Shown here: piece by piece, positions 1-8,800 of the stretch
Layout: each line of letters opens with the position of its first letter
Numbering within the stretch: position 1 is the stretch's first letter
Assembly: GCF_028747985.1 (NCBI RefSeq)
Contig: NZ_CP118108.1
Location: 379,001-443,000 of the forward strand
Direction: 5' to 3'
Source: Paenibacillus urinalis
GTDB lineage: Bacteria; Bacillota; Bacilli; Paenibacillales; Paenibacillaceae
DNA: 64,000 bases
Program-made: the position numbers and the translations under genes
The notes under the pieces: model-generated
The model's database searches: none
Told to the model about the DNA's origin: nothing
What the model saw: the letters and a program-made list of their open reading frames with translations, nothing else

Positions 1-1
1 A

Positions 2-1195
2 TATTTGATCATTACACAGCTGGGGGCCAATCTATGGGGGCTCGTAACACTGGGAGATTCACCTGCCAGAATGGAGAAGGTAGGACGTCTATATCAAAAT
101 GTGCCGGGTGATCATTCCATATTCATGATGATATATGGGCTCGTAGCATTGATATACTTCGTGCTTCTTATTGCTTTTTACATTGGAAATATCAAGGATG
201 CTCATCGTATCGGACAGCTCCGTGATCAAGGGAAGCAGGCACCATCCTTCCGCGAAACGGTAAAGCAGCTGCTGGACAAAGGTTTCCCATATCTGCTGCT
301 ATCGCTCCCGACCATCGGTGTGCTCTTTTTTACTATATTACCAATCTTGTTTATGGTCCTGATGGCCTTCACGAATTATTCCGCCCCCGACCATATCCCG
401 CCGAAGAATCTTGTGGATTGGGTCGGCTTCGATACTTTTAAGAATCTCTTTACGCTGACGGCTTGGAGTAATACCTTCTTTGGCGTATTGATCTGGACCA
501 TTATCTGGGCGATCGTGGCTACGGTAACGACGTATTTTGGAGGTATCCTGGTCGCTTTGCTCATTCAGCAGCATGGGATTCGCTTCAAAACAATGTGGCG
601 TACGATTTTTATTATCCCTTATGCAATTCCACAGTTTATCTCGCTGCTGATTATGAAGAACCTGTTCAATTCACAATTTGGACCGATCAATCAATATCTA
701 GGCATGCTGGGACTTGGCGGGCTGCCGTGGCTGAATGATCCATTCATGGCCAAAGTGACGGTTATACTCGTCAATATGTGGATTGGTATTCCGGTATCCA
801 TGATTCTTGTGCTTGGTGTGCTTACAGCGATTCCGAAGGATTTGTATGAAGCGGCCGAGGTAGACGGAGCATCCGCATTCCAGAAATTCCGCAACATTAC
901 AATGCCCTTTGTACTATTCCAGACTGCGCCGATTCTGATCATGCAGTTTGCGGGCAACATCAATAACTTTAACGTCATCTTCCTGTTGACCGGAGGTGCT
1001 CCGGCGAACGGTGACTATGCATTTGCGGGTAGTACAGACCTTCTCGTAACGTGGCTTTACAAGCTGACGCTGGATAATCAAAGGTACAACTTTGCATCTG
1101 CGATCGGTATTCTCATATTCTTAATCATCGCCTCGTTCTCGATCTATAACTATCGCAGAAGTCGTTCGTTTAAAGAGGAGGATATGATTCAATGA
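2..1195 (+). CDS. Maltodextrin ABC transporter permease, MalF/MdxF-like (5' end cut)
   Basis: This is an inner-membrane permease of a carbohydrate ABC importer of the MalF family, which pairs with a MalG-type partner and an ATPase to import maltodextrins. The reading frame is open to the left edge, so the true start lies outside the window; about 397 codons are visible. Several hydrophobic segments can be seen, one near the visible N-terminus and a cluster from about residue 95 onward. The cytoplasmic EAA loop that contacts the ATPase is clear in the last third (EAAEVDGASAFQKF). The stop overlaps the start of the MalG-like gene by 4 bases, so the two are translationally coupled. A lipoprotein amylase follows, which supports alpha-glucan uptake. 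The binding protein is presumably upstream and out of view. The family call is firm; the exact sugar is inferred from context. Confidence 0.88.
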   Translation, partial: YLIITQLGANLWGLVTLGDSPARMEKVGRLYQNVPGDHSIFMMIYGLVALIYFVLLIAFYIGNIKDAHRIGQLRDQGKQAPSFRETVKQLLDKGFPYLLLSLPTIGVLFFTILPILFMVLMAFTNYSAPDHIPPKNLVDWVGFDTFKNLFTLTAWSNTFFGVLIWTIIWAIVATVTTYFGGILVALLIQQHGIRFKTMWRTIFIIPYAIPQFISLLIMKNLFNSQFGPINQYLGMLGLGGLPWLNDPFMAKVTVILVNMWIGIPVSMILVLGVLTAIPKDLYEAAEVDGASAFQKFRNITMPFVLFQTAPILIMQFAGNINNFNVIFLLTGGAPANGDYAFAGSTDLLVTWLYKLTLDNQRYNFASAIGILIFLIIASFSIYNYRRSRSFKEEDMIQ

Positions 1196-2034
1196 AGAGA
1201 AAAAAACGGATTAAGCTCACCTTCAGTTATATTTTGCTGATTCTGATCGCCATCGTATGTATATATCCTGCTCTATGGATTATCATGTCATCCCTTAAAG
1301 TGGGGGATTCTCTGTACAGTGAGACGATCATACCTGAACAATTTACACTTCAGCACTATAAAGATCTGTTTATGCCGCAGGCTGACAAGGATATTCCTTT
1401 TCTCCAGTGGTACTGGAATACGCTGAAGATTGCGGTCACCAGTATGGTGCTCGGAACGATAATTCAAGTGCTTACTGCCTATGCGATGTCTCGGTTCCGG
1501 TTTAAGGGACGTCAGACGGCTATGTCTGTTATTTTGATTCTTGGGATGTTCCCAGGCTTCATGAGTATGATTGCTGTATACGTAATGCTCCTGCAAATGA
1601 ATCTGCTGGATTCAGCTTGGGCTCTTATTCTGGTGTACACGTCGGGTGCAGCACTCGGTATGTTTGTAGCGAAGGGCTTCTTCGATACCATTCCACGTGC
1701 GCTTGAAGAATCGGCATTGCTCGATGGGGCGAGTCATATGAGAATTTTTGTTTCTATTATACTGCCGTTATCCAAACCGATTATTACGTACATTTCTTTG
1801 ATGACATTCAGCGGCGCATGGGTTGACTTTATATTTGCCAGACTGATCCTGCGCTCACGTGAAAACTGGACATTGGCCGTTGGCTTGTATGAGCTGGTGA
1901 ACAGCTACACGAGTACCGAATTTACGCTGTTTGCGGCGGGATCTGTTCTCGTAGCCCTGCCGATTACACTCCTATACATGTTCCTGCAGCGCTTCCTGGT
2001 GGATGGCTTGACTGCGGGAGCAACGAAAGGGTGA
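1192..2034 (+). CDS. Maltodextrin ABC transporter permease, MalG/MdxG-like
   Basis: This 280-residue inner-membrane permease has the usual MalG length and about six hydrophobic segments. The first is at residues 10-32, just after a very basic N-terminus (MKRKKRIK). The EAA loop is seen as EESALLDGASHMRIF, followed by the expected LPLSKP turn. It overlaps the upstream MalF-like gene by 4 bases, and the amylase gene starts 7 bases after its stop, so all three are one transcript. No ATPase gene is present here. In related Bacillales a shared ATPase (MsmX type) encoded elsewhere usually serves such importers, and the same is inferred here. Confidence 0.9.
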   Translation: MKRKKRIKLTFSYILLILIAIVCIYPALWIIMSSLKVGDSLYSETIIPEQFTLQHYKDLFMPQADKDIPFLQWYWNTLKIAVTSMVLGTIIQVLTAYAMSRFRFKGRQTAMSVILILGMFPGFMSMIAVYVMLLQMNLLDSAWALILVYTSGAALGMFVAKGFFDTIPRALEESALLDGASHMRIFVSIILPLSKPIITYISLMTFSGAWVDFIFARLILRSRENWTLAVGLYELVNSYTSTEFTLFAAGSVLVALPITLLYMFLQRFLVDGLTAGATKG

Positions 2035-2040
2035 GGTTCT

Positions 2041-3768
2041 ATGGCGCCGCGCCATCTGCTTGGGCTAAACAAACGATTTGGTTATCCCGCCATTGTTCTC
2101 TTAATGGCTTGCATGCTGGCTGCGTGCAGTAGTGAAGGAGCAGAACAGCCATCGCAGCAAGGAGAAGACTCTGCTGCAATAAATACCGAGGCTGGGCAGA
2201 AGAGCTCTGATGGGAATCATTCCGCCGAGGAATCAGAAGCAGGGGGCCAAGGTAACGCTGAGCTCGTAATCGATGAACAGCCGTCAACCGTTTATTATGA
2301 GATCTTTGTTCGTTCCTTCTATGATTCCGATGGGGATGGGATCGGGGATCTGAACGGAATTACGGAGAAGCTGGACTACTTAAATGATGGTCAGCCTGGT
2401 GGAGATGATCTTGGGGTGGGAGGCATCTGGCTGATGCCAATCAATCCCTCTCCAAGCTATCACGGATATGATGTGACAGATTATTATGATGTCCATCCCG
2501 ATTACGGAACGAAGGATGACTTGAAGCACCTGCTGGATGAAGCGCATGAACGGGGCATCAAGGTCATTATGGATCTGGTCGTCAATCATACGAGCACAGA
2601 GCATCCATGGTTTAAGGAATCGAGTGCATCCTTGGATAGTGCATATCGTGATTGGTACAGCTGGGCAGAGGACACAGGCGAGAATACAACAGGCATGAGT
2701 GCCGCAGGCAGTGGACCGGCTTGGCACGAGCTGGGCGGCAAGCATTATTTGGGTACCTTCTGGAGTGGAATGCCTGACCTCAACTTTGATAATGAAGAAG
2801 TTCAATCTGAGATGCTGGCGATCGGTCAGCACTGGCTGGAGTTTGGCTTTGACGGATTCCGGCTTGATGCAGCAAAGCATATTTACGAGGATGTGCAGAG
2901 CGACCGCAGCGCAGAAACAACGGAGAAGAATGTAGCTTGGTGGCAGGAGTTTAGAACGGCCATGAATCAGGTTAAGGAAGATGCTTATATTGTCGGAGAG
3001 GTGTGGGAGAACTCCCCTGTCTCTGTAGCACCTTATTTGGACAACGCGTTTGACTCGGGCTTTAACTTCGGACTGGCAGATCAAATCATTCGTACGGTGA
3101 CCAATGAGACGAATGGAGGGTTCATCGTGCAGCTAACCCGGAATTATGAGCTGTTCAATGAGAAGTCCGAAGGAGCCTTTGTTGATGCCGTCTTTCTGGC
3201 CAATCACGATCAGAATCGCGTGATGAGTCAGCTGGGCGGATCGGCAGATCATGCACATATGGCGGCATCCATTCTATTAACCCTTCCCGGTAATCCCTTC
3301 ATCTATTATGGTGAAGAAATCGGAATGGAAGGTGCTAAGCCGGATGAGCAGATTCGCGAGCCTATGTTATGGTATCAAGCGGAGGCTGGAGCTGGACAGA
3401 CAACGTGGCAGACACCGAAGCATAATCTCGGAGAGGATGCGGTGAGCGTGGAGGATCAGCTGCAGGACAGCTCATCCCTTCTGTCTCATTATCGTGAACT
3501 GATCGATTGGAGAAATGGAAGCAGAGCCCTTACAGATGGGACTATTGCCGATTATGATCTGGATGACGATCAATTGCTAGGGTATGTCAGGGCAGCAGAG
3601 GGTGAGCGGGTGCTCGTCCTTCATAACCTCTCTAATGAGGAGAAGGAAGTTGCTCTGGACGATTCAGAAGTGAAGTATAGCGAGCTTCTACATGCCACAA
3701 ACGCAGAAGTACAATGGGCAGATCAGACATTGACGCTGCCGCCCTATACTTCCGTGATTATAAAATAA
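2041..3768 (+). CDS. Lipoprotein alpha-amylase, GH13 family
   Basis: This 575-residue enzyme hydrolyses alpha-1,4-glucans and is predicted to be tethered outside the membrane. A lipoprotein signal runs to the lipobox LAAC, with the lipidated cysteine at residue 29. A Ser/Glu/Gln-rich linker follows to about residue 75. The GH13 barrel starts at TVYYEIFVRSFYD. Its conserved regions are visible: MDLVVNH, the nucleophile D276 in DGFRLDAAKH, the acid E320 in GEVWEN, and D390 in ANHDQNR. A small beta domain closes the protein. The start is supported by GGGTGAGG about 6 bases upstream. The gene ends the maltodextrin permease operon, so it probably trims glucans at the surface and feeds the importer. 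The exact product size cannot be read from sequence. Confidence 0.9.
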   Translation: MAPRHLLGLNKRFGYPAIVLLMACMLAACSSEGAEQPSQQGEDSAAINTEAGQKSSDGNHSAEESEAGGQGNAELVIDEQPSTVYYEIFVRSFYDSDGDGIGDLNGITEKLDYLNDGQPGGDDLGVGGIWLMPINPSPSYHGYDVTDYYDVHPDYGTKDDLKHLLDEAHERGIKVIMDLVVNHTSTEHPWFKESSASLDSAYRDWYSWAEDTGENTTGMSAAGSGPAWHELGGKHYLGTFWSGMPDLNFDNEEVQSEMLAIGQHWLEFGFDGFRLDAAKHIYEDVQSDRSAETTEKNVAWWQEFRTAMNQVKEDAYIVGEVWENSPVSVAPYLDNAFDSGFNFGLADQIIRTVTNETNGGFIVQLTRNYELFNEKSEGAFVDAVFLANHDQNRVMSQLGGSADHAHMAASILLTLPGNPFIYYGEEIGMEGAKPDEQIREPMLWYQAEAGAGQTTWQTPKHNLGEDAVSVEDQLQDSSSLLSHYRELIDWRNGSRALTDGTIADYDLDDDQLLGYVRAAEGERVLVLHNLSNEEKEVALDDSEVKYSELLHATNAEVQWADQTLTLPPYTSVIIK

Positions 3769-3787
3769 TTCAGCCATATTATAATGA

Positions 3788-3854
3788 AGAAAGACCCTCT
3801 CTCAAACGCTGAGTCAATTTCCTTGACCAGGGCCATGTAGGAGAGGGTCTTTCT
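3788..3854 (+). terminator. Terminator after the maltodextrin/amylase operon
   Basis: The arms AAAGACCCTCTC and GAGAGGGTCTTT pair over about 12 bases around a 40-base loop and are followed by a T-rich stretch. The gene on the other side is transcribed towards it, so the hairpin may work in both directions. Confidence 0.8.
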
Positions 3855-3905
3855 CGTTTTTAAGACGAATGACAGGCAGAAGCAGAGGAACAGGCAGCTA
3901 TCTGA

Positions 3906-4580
3906 TTAATAACACTGCACATATAGTATTTGCCAAGTTGGAATAGTCTGAATTATCGGGAAGGGCTGCGTCTGCAGCAGTACGGTTACACCGGGATTGG
4001 TGAAGAGAACAATACCAAGACGAACCGTTAAATTAAAAGGATTCGGCCCCGTGATCAAGACGGCCCAGCGATACGTACAATAAGGCAGCATCCAAGGGAA
4101 TCGGGCACTGCGATACTCGGTATACTCTGACTCCGTATCCTCTGAGTAAACAGGTGCATCCTCTGGTCTTGGCCCGCCTAAGCCGGGAAGAAGATTGCCT
4201 AGAATTCCTCCAGGAGAACCGCTTCCGCTTGGTACGCCAATGCCTCCAATGGAAGAAGAACCTATTCCACCTGAAGGGATCTGCCAGGCTGAGCCGCCTG
4301 GTCCTGTCTGCTGACTGGATTGTGCGACTAAGCTTTGTGCCTGTGCCGGATTTGAAGTTAACAGCTGATACTGCTGAATGGCTTGAAGTGGAGGACTTGG
4401 TAATGAGGTAAGTATATTGGAAGGAATGGCTTGAGTAGCATTCGGTGTAGCAGCTAAGCTTCCTACATTAATCGACCCGAGCAAACTTTGAAGCGGTATA
4501 GCTCCGCCTCCTGCCCCTGCTGGGGGAAGTATCGGTATGAATGACAATTGAATCAGCTCCCATACAGTAACTTGGTGCAT
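3906..4580 (-). CDS. Unrecognised Gly/Ser/Pro/Gln-rich protein
   Basis: I do not recognise this 224-residue product. It has no cleavable signal peptide. The first third is proline- and alanine-rich and somewhat hydrophobic (LSFIPILPPAGAGGG). The middle is Gln-rich and then Gly/Ser-rich low complexity (GGIGSSSIGGIGVPSGSGSP). A short acidic patch, EDTESEYTEY, precedes a hydrophobic C-terminal third rich in Pro, Thr and aromatic residues that starts FPWMLPYCTYRW. The start codon has no convincing ribosome site, and an in-frame stop lies a few codons upstream, so this ATG is the first possible one. The composition is that of a surface, spore-coat or matrix protein, but nothing in the sequence proves this. 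It lies downstream of the LysR gene on the same strand. Confidence 0.5.
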   Translation of the reverse strand: MHQVTVWELIQLSFIPILPPAGAGGGAIPLQSLLGSINVGSLAATPNATQAIPSNILTSLPSPPLQAIQQYQLLTSNPAQAQSLVAQSSQQTGPGGSAWQIPSGGIGSSSIGGIGVPSGSGSPGGILGNLLPGLGGPRPEDAPVYSEDTESEYTEYRSARFPWMLPYCTYRWAVLITGPNPFNLTVRLGIVLFTNPGVTVLLQTQPFPIIQTIPTWQILYVQCY

Positions 4581-4605
4581 ACGCCCATGCTCTTATATAT
4601 ATGGG

Positions 4606-5502
4606 TTAGGGAGCTTCTGGGTTCCTGTATTCATGGCTGAGGAAGGACCAAAATTGTTGACCTGCCGGTGTCAGCTCGTTCATTTTAGATAATGTGATGT
4701 GTATTAAGACATCTTCCTTCGATAGGCCGGGGATTGGTAGCTTTATGACTCCTCGATTAGCCGATGTTACTGCGCTTTCAGGAAAAAAAGTAATTGCTTT
4801 GCCTGCCGCAACCATGTTTACAGCTGCTTCGGGTGTCGCTGCAAACACTCTCTCCCACAAATGGGCGCCTGTTATCTGTGTAAAGCGCCCCATTCGCTCA
4901 GATATCCATCCGCAGCTCTCATAATTAACAAACATATATTTGCTTAGTTCTCCAGGATGCAAATTTGACTCGTGCGCAAAGGGATGGTTCTCGGGGACGA
5001 GAAGAATCAGTTCATCTGTCCGAATCAGCACCTTGTCAGAAGACTCCTCTAATGGGCTGCCCAGCTTGTCCAGCCTGGCCGCAATAAAGTTCTCCTCACT
5101 GCCTGGATCTGATACCTCATCAAACAAACGATTTGAAATCCGGATGCCAGGATATTGATCTGCGAATTGAGCGATAAGACTGGATAGATAATAGGTAGAG
5201 ACAATGGGATCCGATTTGATCTGAAGGCTTCCTTGATTCAGTTCACTGAACAACTGTGCGGTCCGCCGTGCCGTCTGATCCAGATTGATCATTTGCTTGG
5301 CATAAGGCAGGATGGCTTTTCCCGCCTCTGTAAGCAGAATTCTTCCCCGTGTTGAGATGAATAGAGCGGTCCCCATATCCTTCTCAAGGCTCTTCATATG
5401 AAAAGAAACTGTTGGCTGCTTCATCTCAAGCTCCTTGGCGACATCCGTAACCTTATTCCACTTATCTATCAAAACAAGAATTTGAAATTTAATTAAATTC
5501 AT
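4606..5502 (-). CDS. LysR-family transcriptional regulator
   Basis: This is a 298-residue DNA-binding regulator. The N-terminal winged helix is clear (KVTDVAKELEMKQPTVSFHMKSLEKDMGTALF), and a periplasmic-binding-like effector domain follows from about residue 85. The start was moved from an ATG 60 bases upstream to position 5502, because AGGAGG lies 9 bases before it and the LysR homology begins there. It is transcribed away from pstS, but nothing links it to phosphate. The only gene downstream on the same strand is the Gly/Ser-rich protein. The effector is unknown. Confidence 0.88.
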   Translation of the reverse strand: MNLIKFQILVLIDKWNKVTDVAKELEMKQPTVSFHMKSLEKDMGTALFISTRGRILLTEAGKAILPYAKQMINLDQTARRTAQLFSELNQGSLQIKSDPIVSTYYLSSLIAQFADQYPGIRISNRLFDEVSDPGSEENFIAARLDKLGSPLEESSDKVLIRTDELILLVPENHPFAHESNLHPGELSKYMFVNYESCGWISERMGRFTQITGAHLWERVFAATPEAAVNMVAAGKAITFFPESAVTSANRGVIKLPIPGLSKEDVLIHITLSKMNELTPAGQQFWSFLSHEYRNPEAP

Positions 5503-5709
5503 TGCGTTGTTCCTCCTGGGTTGAAGCACTGACATTTGTAAACGAACATTTAACATCAACATATAGTGATATTGTAAAAATAGACGCTATATTTGGGATA
5601 TAAGCTCATAAATTAGCTCATTATAAGAGGGATTGCAGGTAAAAAGGCGTGCTTCTTTATATCTATTATAGATTTATTATATGTTTTAATAGATTTCATG
5701 TATACATAT

Positions 5710-5726
5710 TTAATACACATTTAACA
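5710..5726 (+). promoter_or_regulatory. Candidate Pho box upstream of pstS
   Basis: Two direct repeats, TTAATA and TTAACA, are spaced 11 bases start to start, about 100 bases before pstS. Bacillus PhoP recognises TTAACA-like repeats with this period. The region is AT-rich, so chance matches are possible. The rest of the 5503-5824 gap is AT-rich sequence in which I see no gene. Confidence 0.45.
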
Positions 5727-5824
5727 AAGGATAAATTTTAAGATGATGCACTACCACTAGAATGAGTAATGTAAGTGGTGAACACAAATAAGACCACACA
5801 CAAATTGGGGGAGGACAACCTAAC

Positions 5825-6775
5825 ATGTTCAAAAGAGTTAAGAAATTACCTTTGATGATGACTACACTAGCGATGACCGTCGTACTCGCAGCCTGCGGAT
5901 CAGGTACGGATACGAGCGGATCTGGAAATACAGACCCAGCAGGAAGTTCGAATGGCAGCGGCGGAGAAGCAACACAGCTTAGCGGTTCCGTACTTGCAGT
6001 AGGATCTACAGCGCTTCAGCCGCTTGTTGACCAAGCTGCACAAGACTTCATGATGATAGAAGGCAATGAGAACATTACAGTTCAAGTTCAAGGCGGCGGT
6101 AGCGGTACAGGTCTTACACAAGTCGCTGATAAGCAAGCAGATATCGGTAACTCTGACGTATTCGCTGAAGAGAAGCTTGAAGCGGATCAAGCAGAACAAC
6201 TCGTTGACCACCAAGTAGCTGTTGTTGGTATGGCAGCAGTAGTTAATAAAGAAGTAGGCGTGACGGATCTGACTAAACAACAGCTGTCCGATATCTTCAA
6301 CGGTAAAGTAAAGAACTGGAGTGAAGTTGGTGGAGCCGATCAAGAGATCGTAATCATCAACCGTCCAGCAAGCTCTGGTACTCGTGCTACTTTCGAGAAA
6401 TATGCACTTGGCGGAGCAGCTCCTGACCTTGAAGGTTCTATTCAAGAAGAATCCTCTGGTAACGTTAAGAAGCTCGTAACTGAAACTCCTGGTGCAATCG
6501 GCTACCTGGCATTGTCCTACTTGGATGATACGCTGACTGCAGTGAAATATGAAGGTATTGAAGCAACTGTAGAAAACATTGAATCTGGTGAATATCCAGT
6601 GTGGGCTTACCAGCATATGTACACAAACGGCGAGCCGAATGAAGTAACAAAAGCATTTCTTGACTACATGGTTTCTGACGATATCCAGAACACTTATGTT
6701 GTAGAGCTTGGTTACATCCCGGTTAGCGGTATGCAAGTTGAGCGTGACGTAGAAGGTAACATCACTGAAAAATAA
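5825..6775 (+). CDS. pstS: Phosphate-binding lipoprotein PstS
   Basis: This 316-residue protein captures phosphate outside the cell for the Pst ABC importer. The signal peptide ends in the lipobox LAAC with the lipidated cysteine at residue 24, followed by a Gly/Ser/Thr-rich linker to about residue 50. Phosphate-pocket features are visible: the early GSTALQPL segment, GGGSGTG, and SSGTRATFE in the second lobe. Ribosome site GGGGGAGG lies ahead of the ATG. It heads a pstS-C-A-B set with a 157-base gap before pstC that holds a hairpin. This arrangement would give more binding protein than membrane protein. Induction by phosphate limitation through PhoPR is expected from the family and from the candidate Pho box. 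Confidence 0.95.
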   Translation: MFKRVKKLPLMMTTLAMTVVLAACGSGTDTSGSGNTDPAGSSNGSGGEATQLSGSVLAVGSTALQPLVDQAAQDFMMIEGNENITVQVQGGGSGTGLTQVADKQADIGNSDVFAEEKLEADQAEQLVDHQVAVVGMAAVVNKEVGVTDLTKQQLSDIFNGKVKNWSEVGGADQEIVIINRPASSGTRATFEKYALGGAAPDLEGSIQEESSGNVKKLVTETPGAIGYLALSYLDDTLTAVKYEGIEATVENIESGEYPVWAYQHMYTNGEPNEVTKAFLDYMVSDDIQNTYVVELGYIPVSGMQVERDVEGNITEK

Positions 6776-6845
6776 TGCTGAATACGAATTAAGCGGTATG
6801 AAATCTAGATTCTAAGTAATGATTTCATACATGACCTAATGAGAA

Positions 6846-6877
6846 GAGGCGGGCAAATTTGCCCGACCTCTTTCGTT
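6846..6877 (+). terminator. Hairpin between pstS and pstC, likely partial terminator
   Basis: A perfect palindrome CGGGCAAATTTGCCCG is extended by AGAGG and CCTCT with one bulged base and followed by a short T-rich stretch. Its place between pstS and the other pst genes fits read-through attenuation that keeps PstS in excess. Confidence 0.65.
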
Positions 6878-6932
6878 CGGTTAACGAGATGATATACAAA
6901 TTATACTAAAATGATTCAAAAGGATGGTTTAG

Positions 6933-7865
6933 ATGAGCCTAACGAAGAGGGAGCCGGCGCTTGAATCCGGCGAACAGTCTCGTCCCAAGCGGGAGAAGCA
7001 TTTCTACGAGGATTGGATCGGTAAAATATATACTTCCATCTGTGTAGTTTTCCTTATCGTCGTCATAGTATCAATTGTTTATTTTGTAGCCTCCAAAGGG
7101 CTTGCTACCTTCTTTGTTGACGGCGTAAGCGTCAAAGAGTTTTTCACATCAGCAACATGGAGTCCGACATCTGATCCGGCTTCTTACGGGGCTCTGCCAT
7201 TCATTGTCGGCTCCTTCGCTGTTACAATTCTGGCAGCACTAATTGCAAGTCCCTTGGCGCTCTGCGCCGCACTGTTTATGACCGAGATTGTACCTGGTAA
7301 GGGTAAGCGAATTCTACAGCCGGCCATTGAGCTTCTGTCCGGTATTCCTTCAGTTGTTTATGGTTTTGTTGGTCTGAGTGTTATCGTTCCGTTACTGCGT
7401 TCGATCTTCGGAGGTACAGGGGTTGGTATTCTTGCAGGATGCCTAGTCTTATCCGTCATGATTCTTCCTACCATTACAAGTATTATGGCAGATGCGATTA
7501 CGTCTCTTCCTGGAGGGCTCCGTGAATCCTCTTATGCACTCGGAGCTACTCGCTGGCAAACCATTGCCCGTGTTGTTATTCCGACGATGCTTCCTGCGCT
7601 CCTGACGGGTGTCGTGCTGGGTATGGCACGTGCGTTTGGTGAAGCGCTGGCGGTACAGATGGTCATCGGTAACGCTCCATTTGTTCCAACTTCATTACTG
7701 GAGTCAGCATCAACATTAACGAGTGTAATTACGCTTAGCATGGGTAACACGGCAATGGGTTCAGTGCACAACAATGCGTTGTGGAGTATGGCGCTTGTCC
7801 TGCTGATTATGACCTTCTTGTTCGTCCTGCTGGTGCGTTTGCTTGAAAGGAGAAACCGGGTATGA
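6933..7865 (+). CDS. pstC: Phosphate ABC transporter permease PstC
   Basis: This 310-residue inner-membrane permease forms the phosphate channel with PstA. A charged cytoplasmic N-terminus of about 35 residues precedes the first membrane helix (YTSICVVFLIVVIVSIVYFVA). Further helices and the permease signature around LRESSYALGATRWQTIARVVIPTMLPALLTG are visible, the latter being the ATPase-contact loop. It ends in a basic tail (LLERRNRV). AAGGATGG lies just ahead of the ATG. The stop overlaps the pstA start by 4 bases. Confidence 0.94.
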   Translation: MSLTKREPALESGEQSRPKREKHFYEDWIGKIYTSICVVFLIVVIVSIVYFVASKGLATFFVDGVSVKEFFTSATWSPTSDPASYGALPFIVGSFAVTILAALIASPLALCAALFMTEIVPGKGKRILQPAIELLSGIPSVVYGFVGLSVIVPLLRSIFGGTGVGILAGCLVLSVMILPTITSIMADAITSLPGGLRESSYALGATRWQTIARVVIPTMLPALLTGVVLGMARAFGEALAVQMVIGNAPFVPTSLLESASTLTSVITLSMGNTAMGSVHNNALWSMALVLLIMTFLFVLLVRLLERRNRV

Positions 7866-8761
7866 TGAAACCAAAAACAGCCGATAAATTAGCTACTGGC
7901 ATCATCATCGCTTTCGCTGTATTTATTATTGCGATCTTGGTGGGTTTGATCGGTTATATTATATTCCGCGGCGTCAGCCATATCAGCTGGGACTTCCTTA
8001 CCAGCCGGCCGCAAAACCTTCGCGGAGGAGGCGGTATTGGGCCGCAGCTCTTTAACTCCGTGTTCCTGCTTGTCTTGACCCTGATCATCACCATTCCGCT
8101 CGGCTGGGGAGCCGGTATTTATATGGCGGAATATGCGAAACCCGGCAAAATTACAAACTTTATTCGATTGGTTGTTGAAGTACTGTCTTCTTTCCCTTCC
8201 ATCGTTATCGGTTTGTTCGGTTTGTTATTACTTGTTAACACCTTCGGGTTTGGCTTCTCGCTCTTGTCCGGTGCGCTCGCGCTCGCGGTATTTAATCTGC
8301 CGCTGATGGTGCGTACAACAGAGCAGGCCTTCCGTTCTGTTCCGACGGCACAGAAGGAGGCGGGCCTTGCACTCGGCTTGTCCAAGTGGAAGATCATTAC
8401 TTCCATTCTGCTTCCTGTTGCGCTGCCTAGCATGATTACAGGTACGATTCTTGCTGCAGGACGGATCTTCGGTGAAGCGGCAGCCCTGATGTATACAGCC
8501 GGTATGAGTAGTCCGCCGCTTGACTTTACGGACTGGAATCCGTTCAGCGAAAGATCACCGCTGAATCCGATGCGTCCGGCAGAAACACTTGCCGTGCATA
8601 TCTGGAAAGTAAATAGTGAGCAGCTTGCGCCTGATGCGGTTGAGATTGCGGCAGGAGCTTCAGCTGTGCTCGTTATCCTCGTTCTCATCTTTAACCTGCT
8701 TGCGCGCTGGCTTGGACGCGTTGTATATCGTAAAATGACAGCAGCTAAGCGTATGAACTAG
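7862..8761 (+). CDS. pstA: Phosphate ABC transporter permease PstA
   Basis: This 299-residue permease partners with PstC. The N-terminal helix (GIIIAFAVFIIAILVGLIGYIIF), the GGGGIGPQLFNS motif typical of PstA and the contact loop EAGLALGLSKWKIITSILLP are visible. Ribosome site AAAGGAG lies inside the end of pstC, and ATGATG offers two adjacent starts. It is coupled to pstC by a 4-base overlap, and pstB follows after 39 bases. Confidence 0.94.
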   Translation: MMKPKTADKLATGIIIAFAVFIIAILVGLIGYIIFRGVSHISWDFLTSRPQNLRGGGGIGPQLFNSVFLLVLTLIITIPLGWGAGIYMAEYAKPGKITNFIRLVVEVLSSFPSIVIGLFGLLLLVNTFGFGFSLLSGALALAVFNLPLMVRTTEQAFRSVPTAQKEAGLALGLSKWKIITSILLPVALPSMITGTILAAGRIFGEAAALMYTAGMSSPPLDFTDWNPFSERSPLNPMRPAETLAVHIWKVNSEQLAPDAVEIAAGASAVLVILVLIFNLLARWLGRVVYRKMTAAKRMN

Positions 8762-8800
8762 TAGAATCGGCTTTTTGTATATAGGGAGGTACTTTGAATA

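Noticed and set aside
2380..3084. A 234-codon minus-strand frame inside the amylase gene
   Set aside because: The plus strand shows all GH13 motifs, and the antisense product has no recognisable features or ribosome site.
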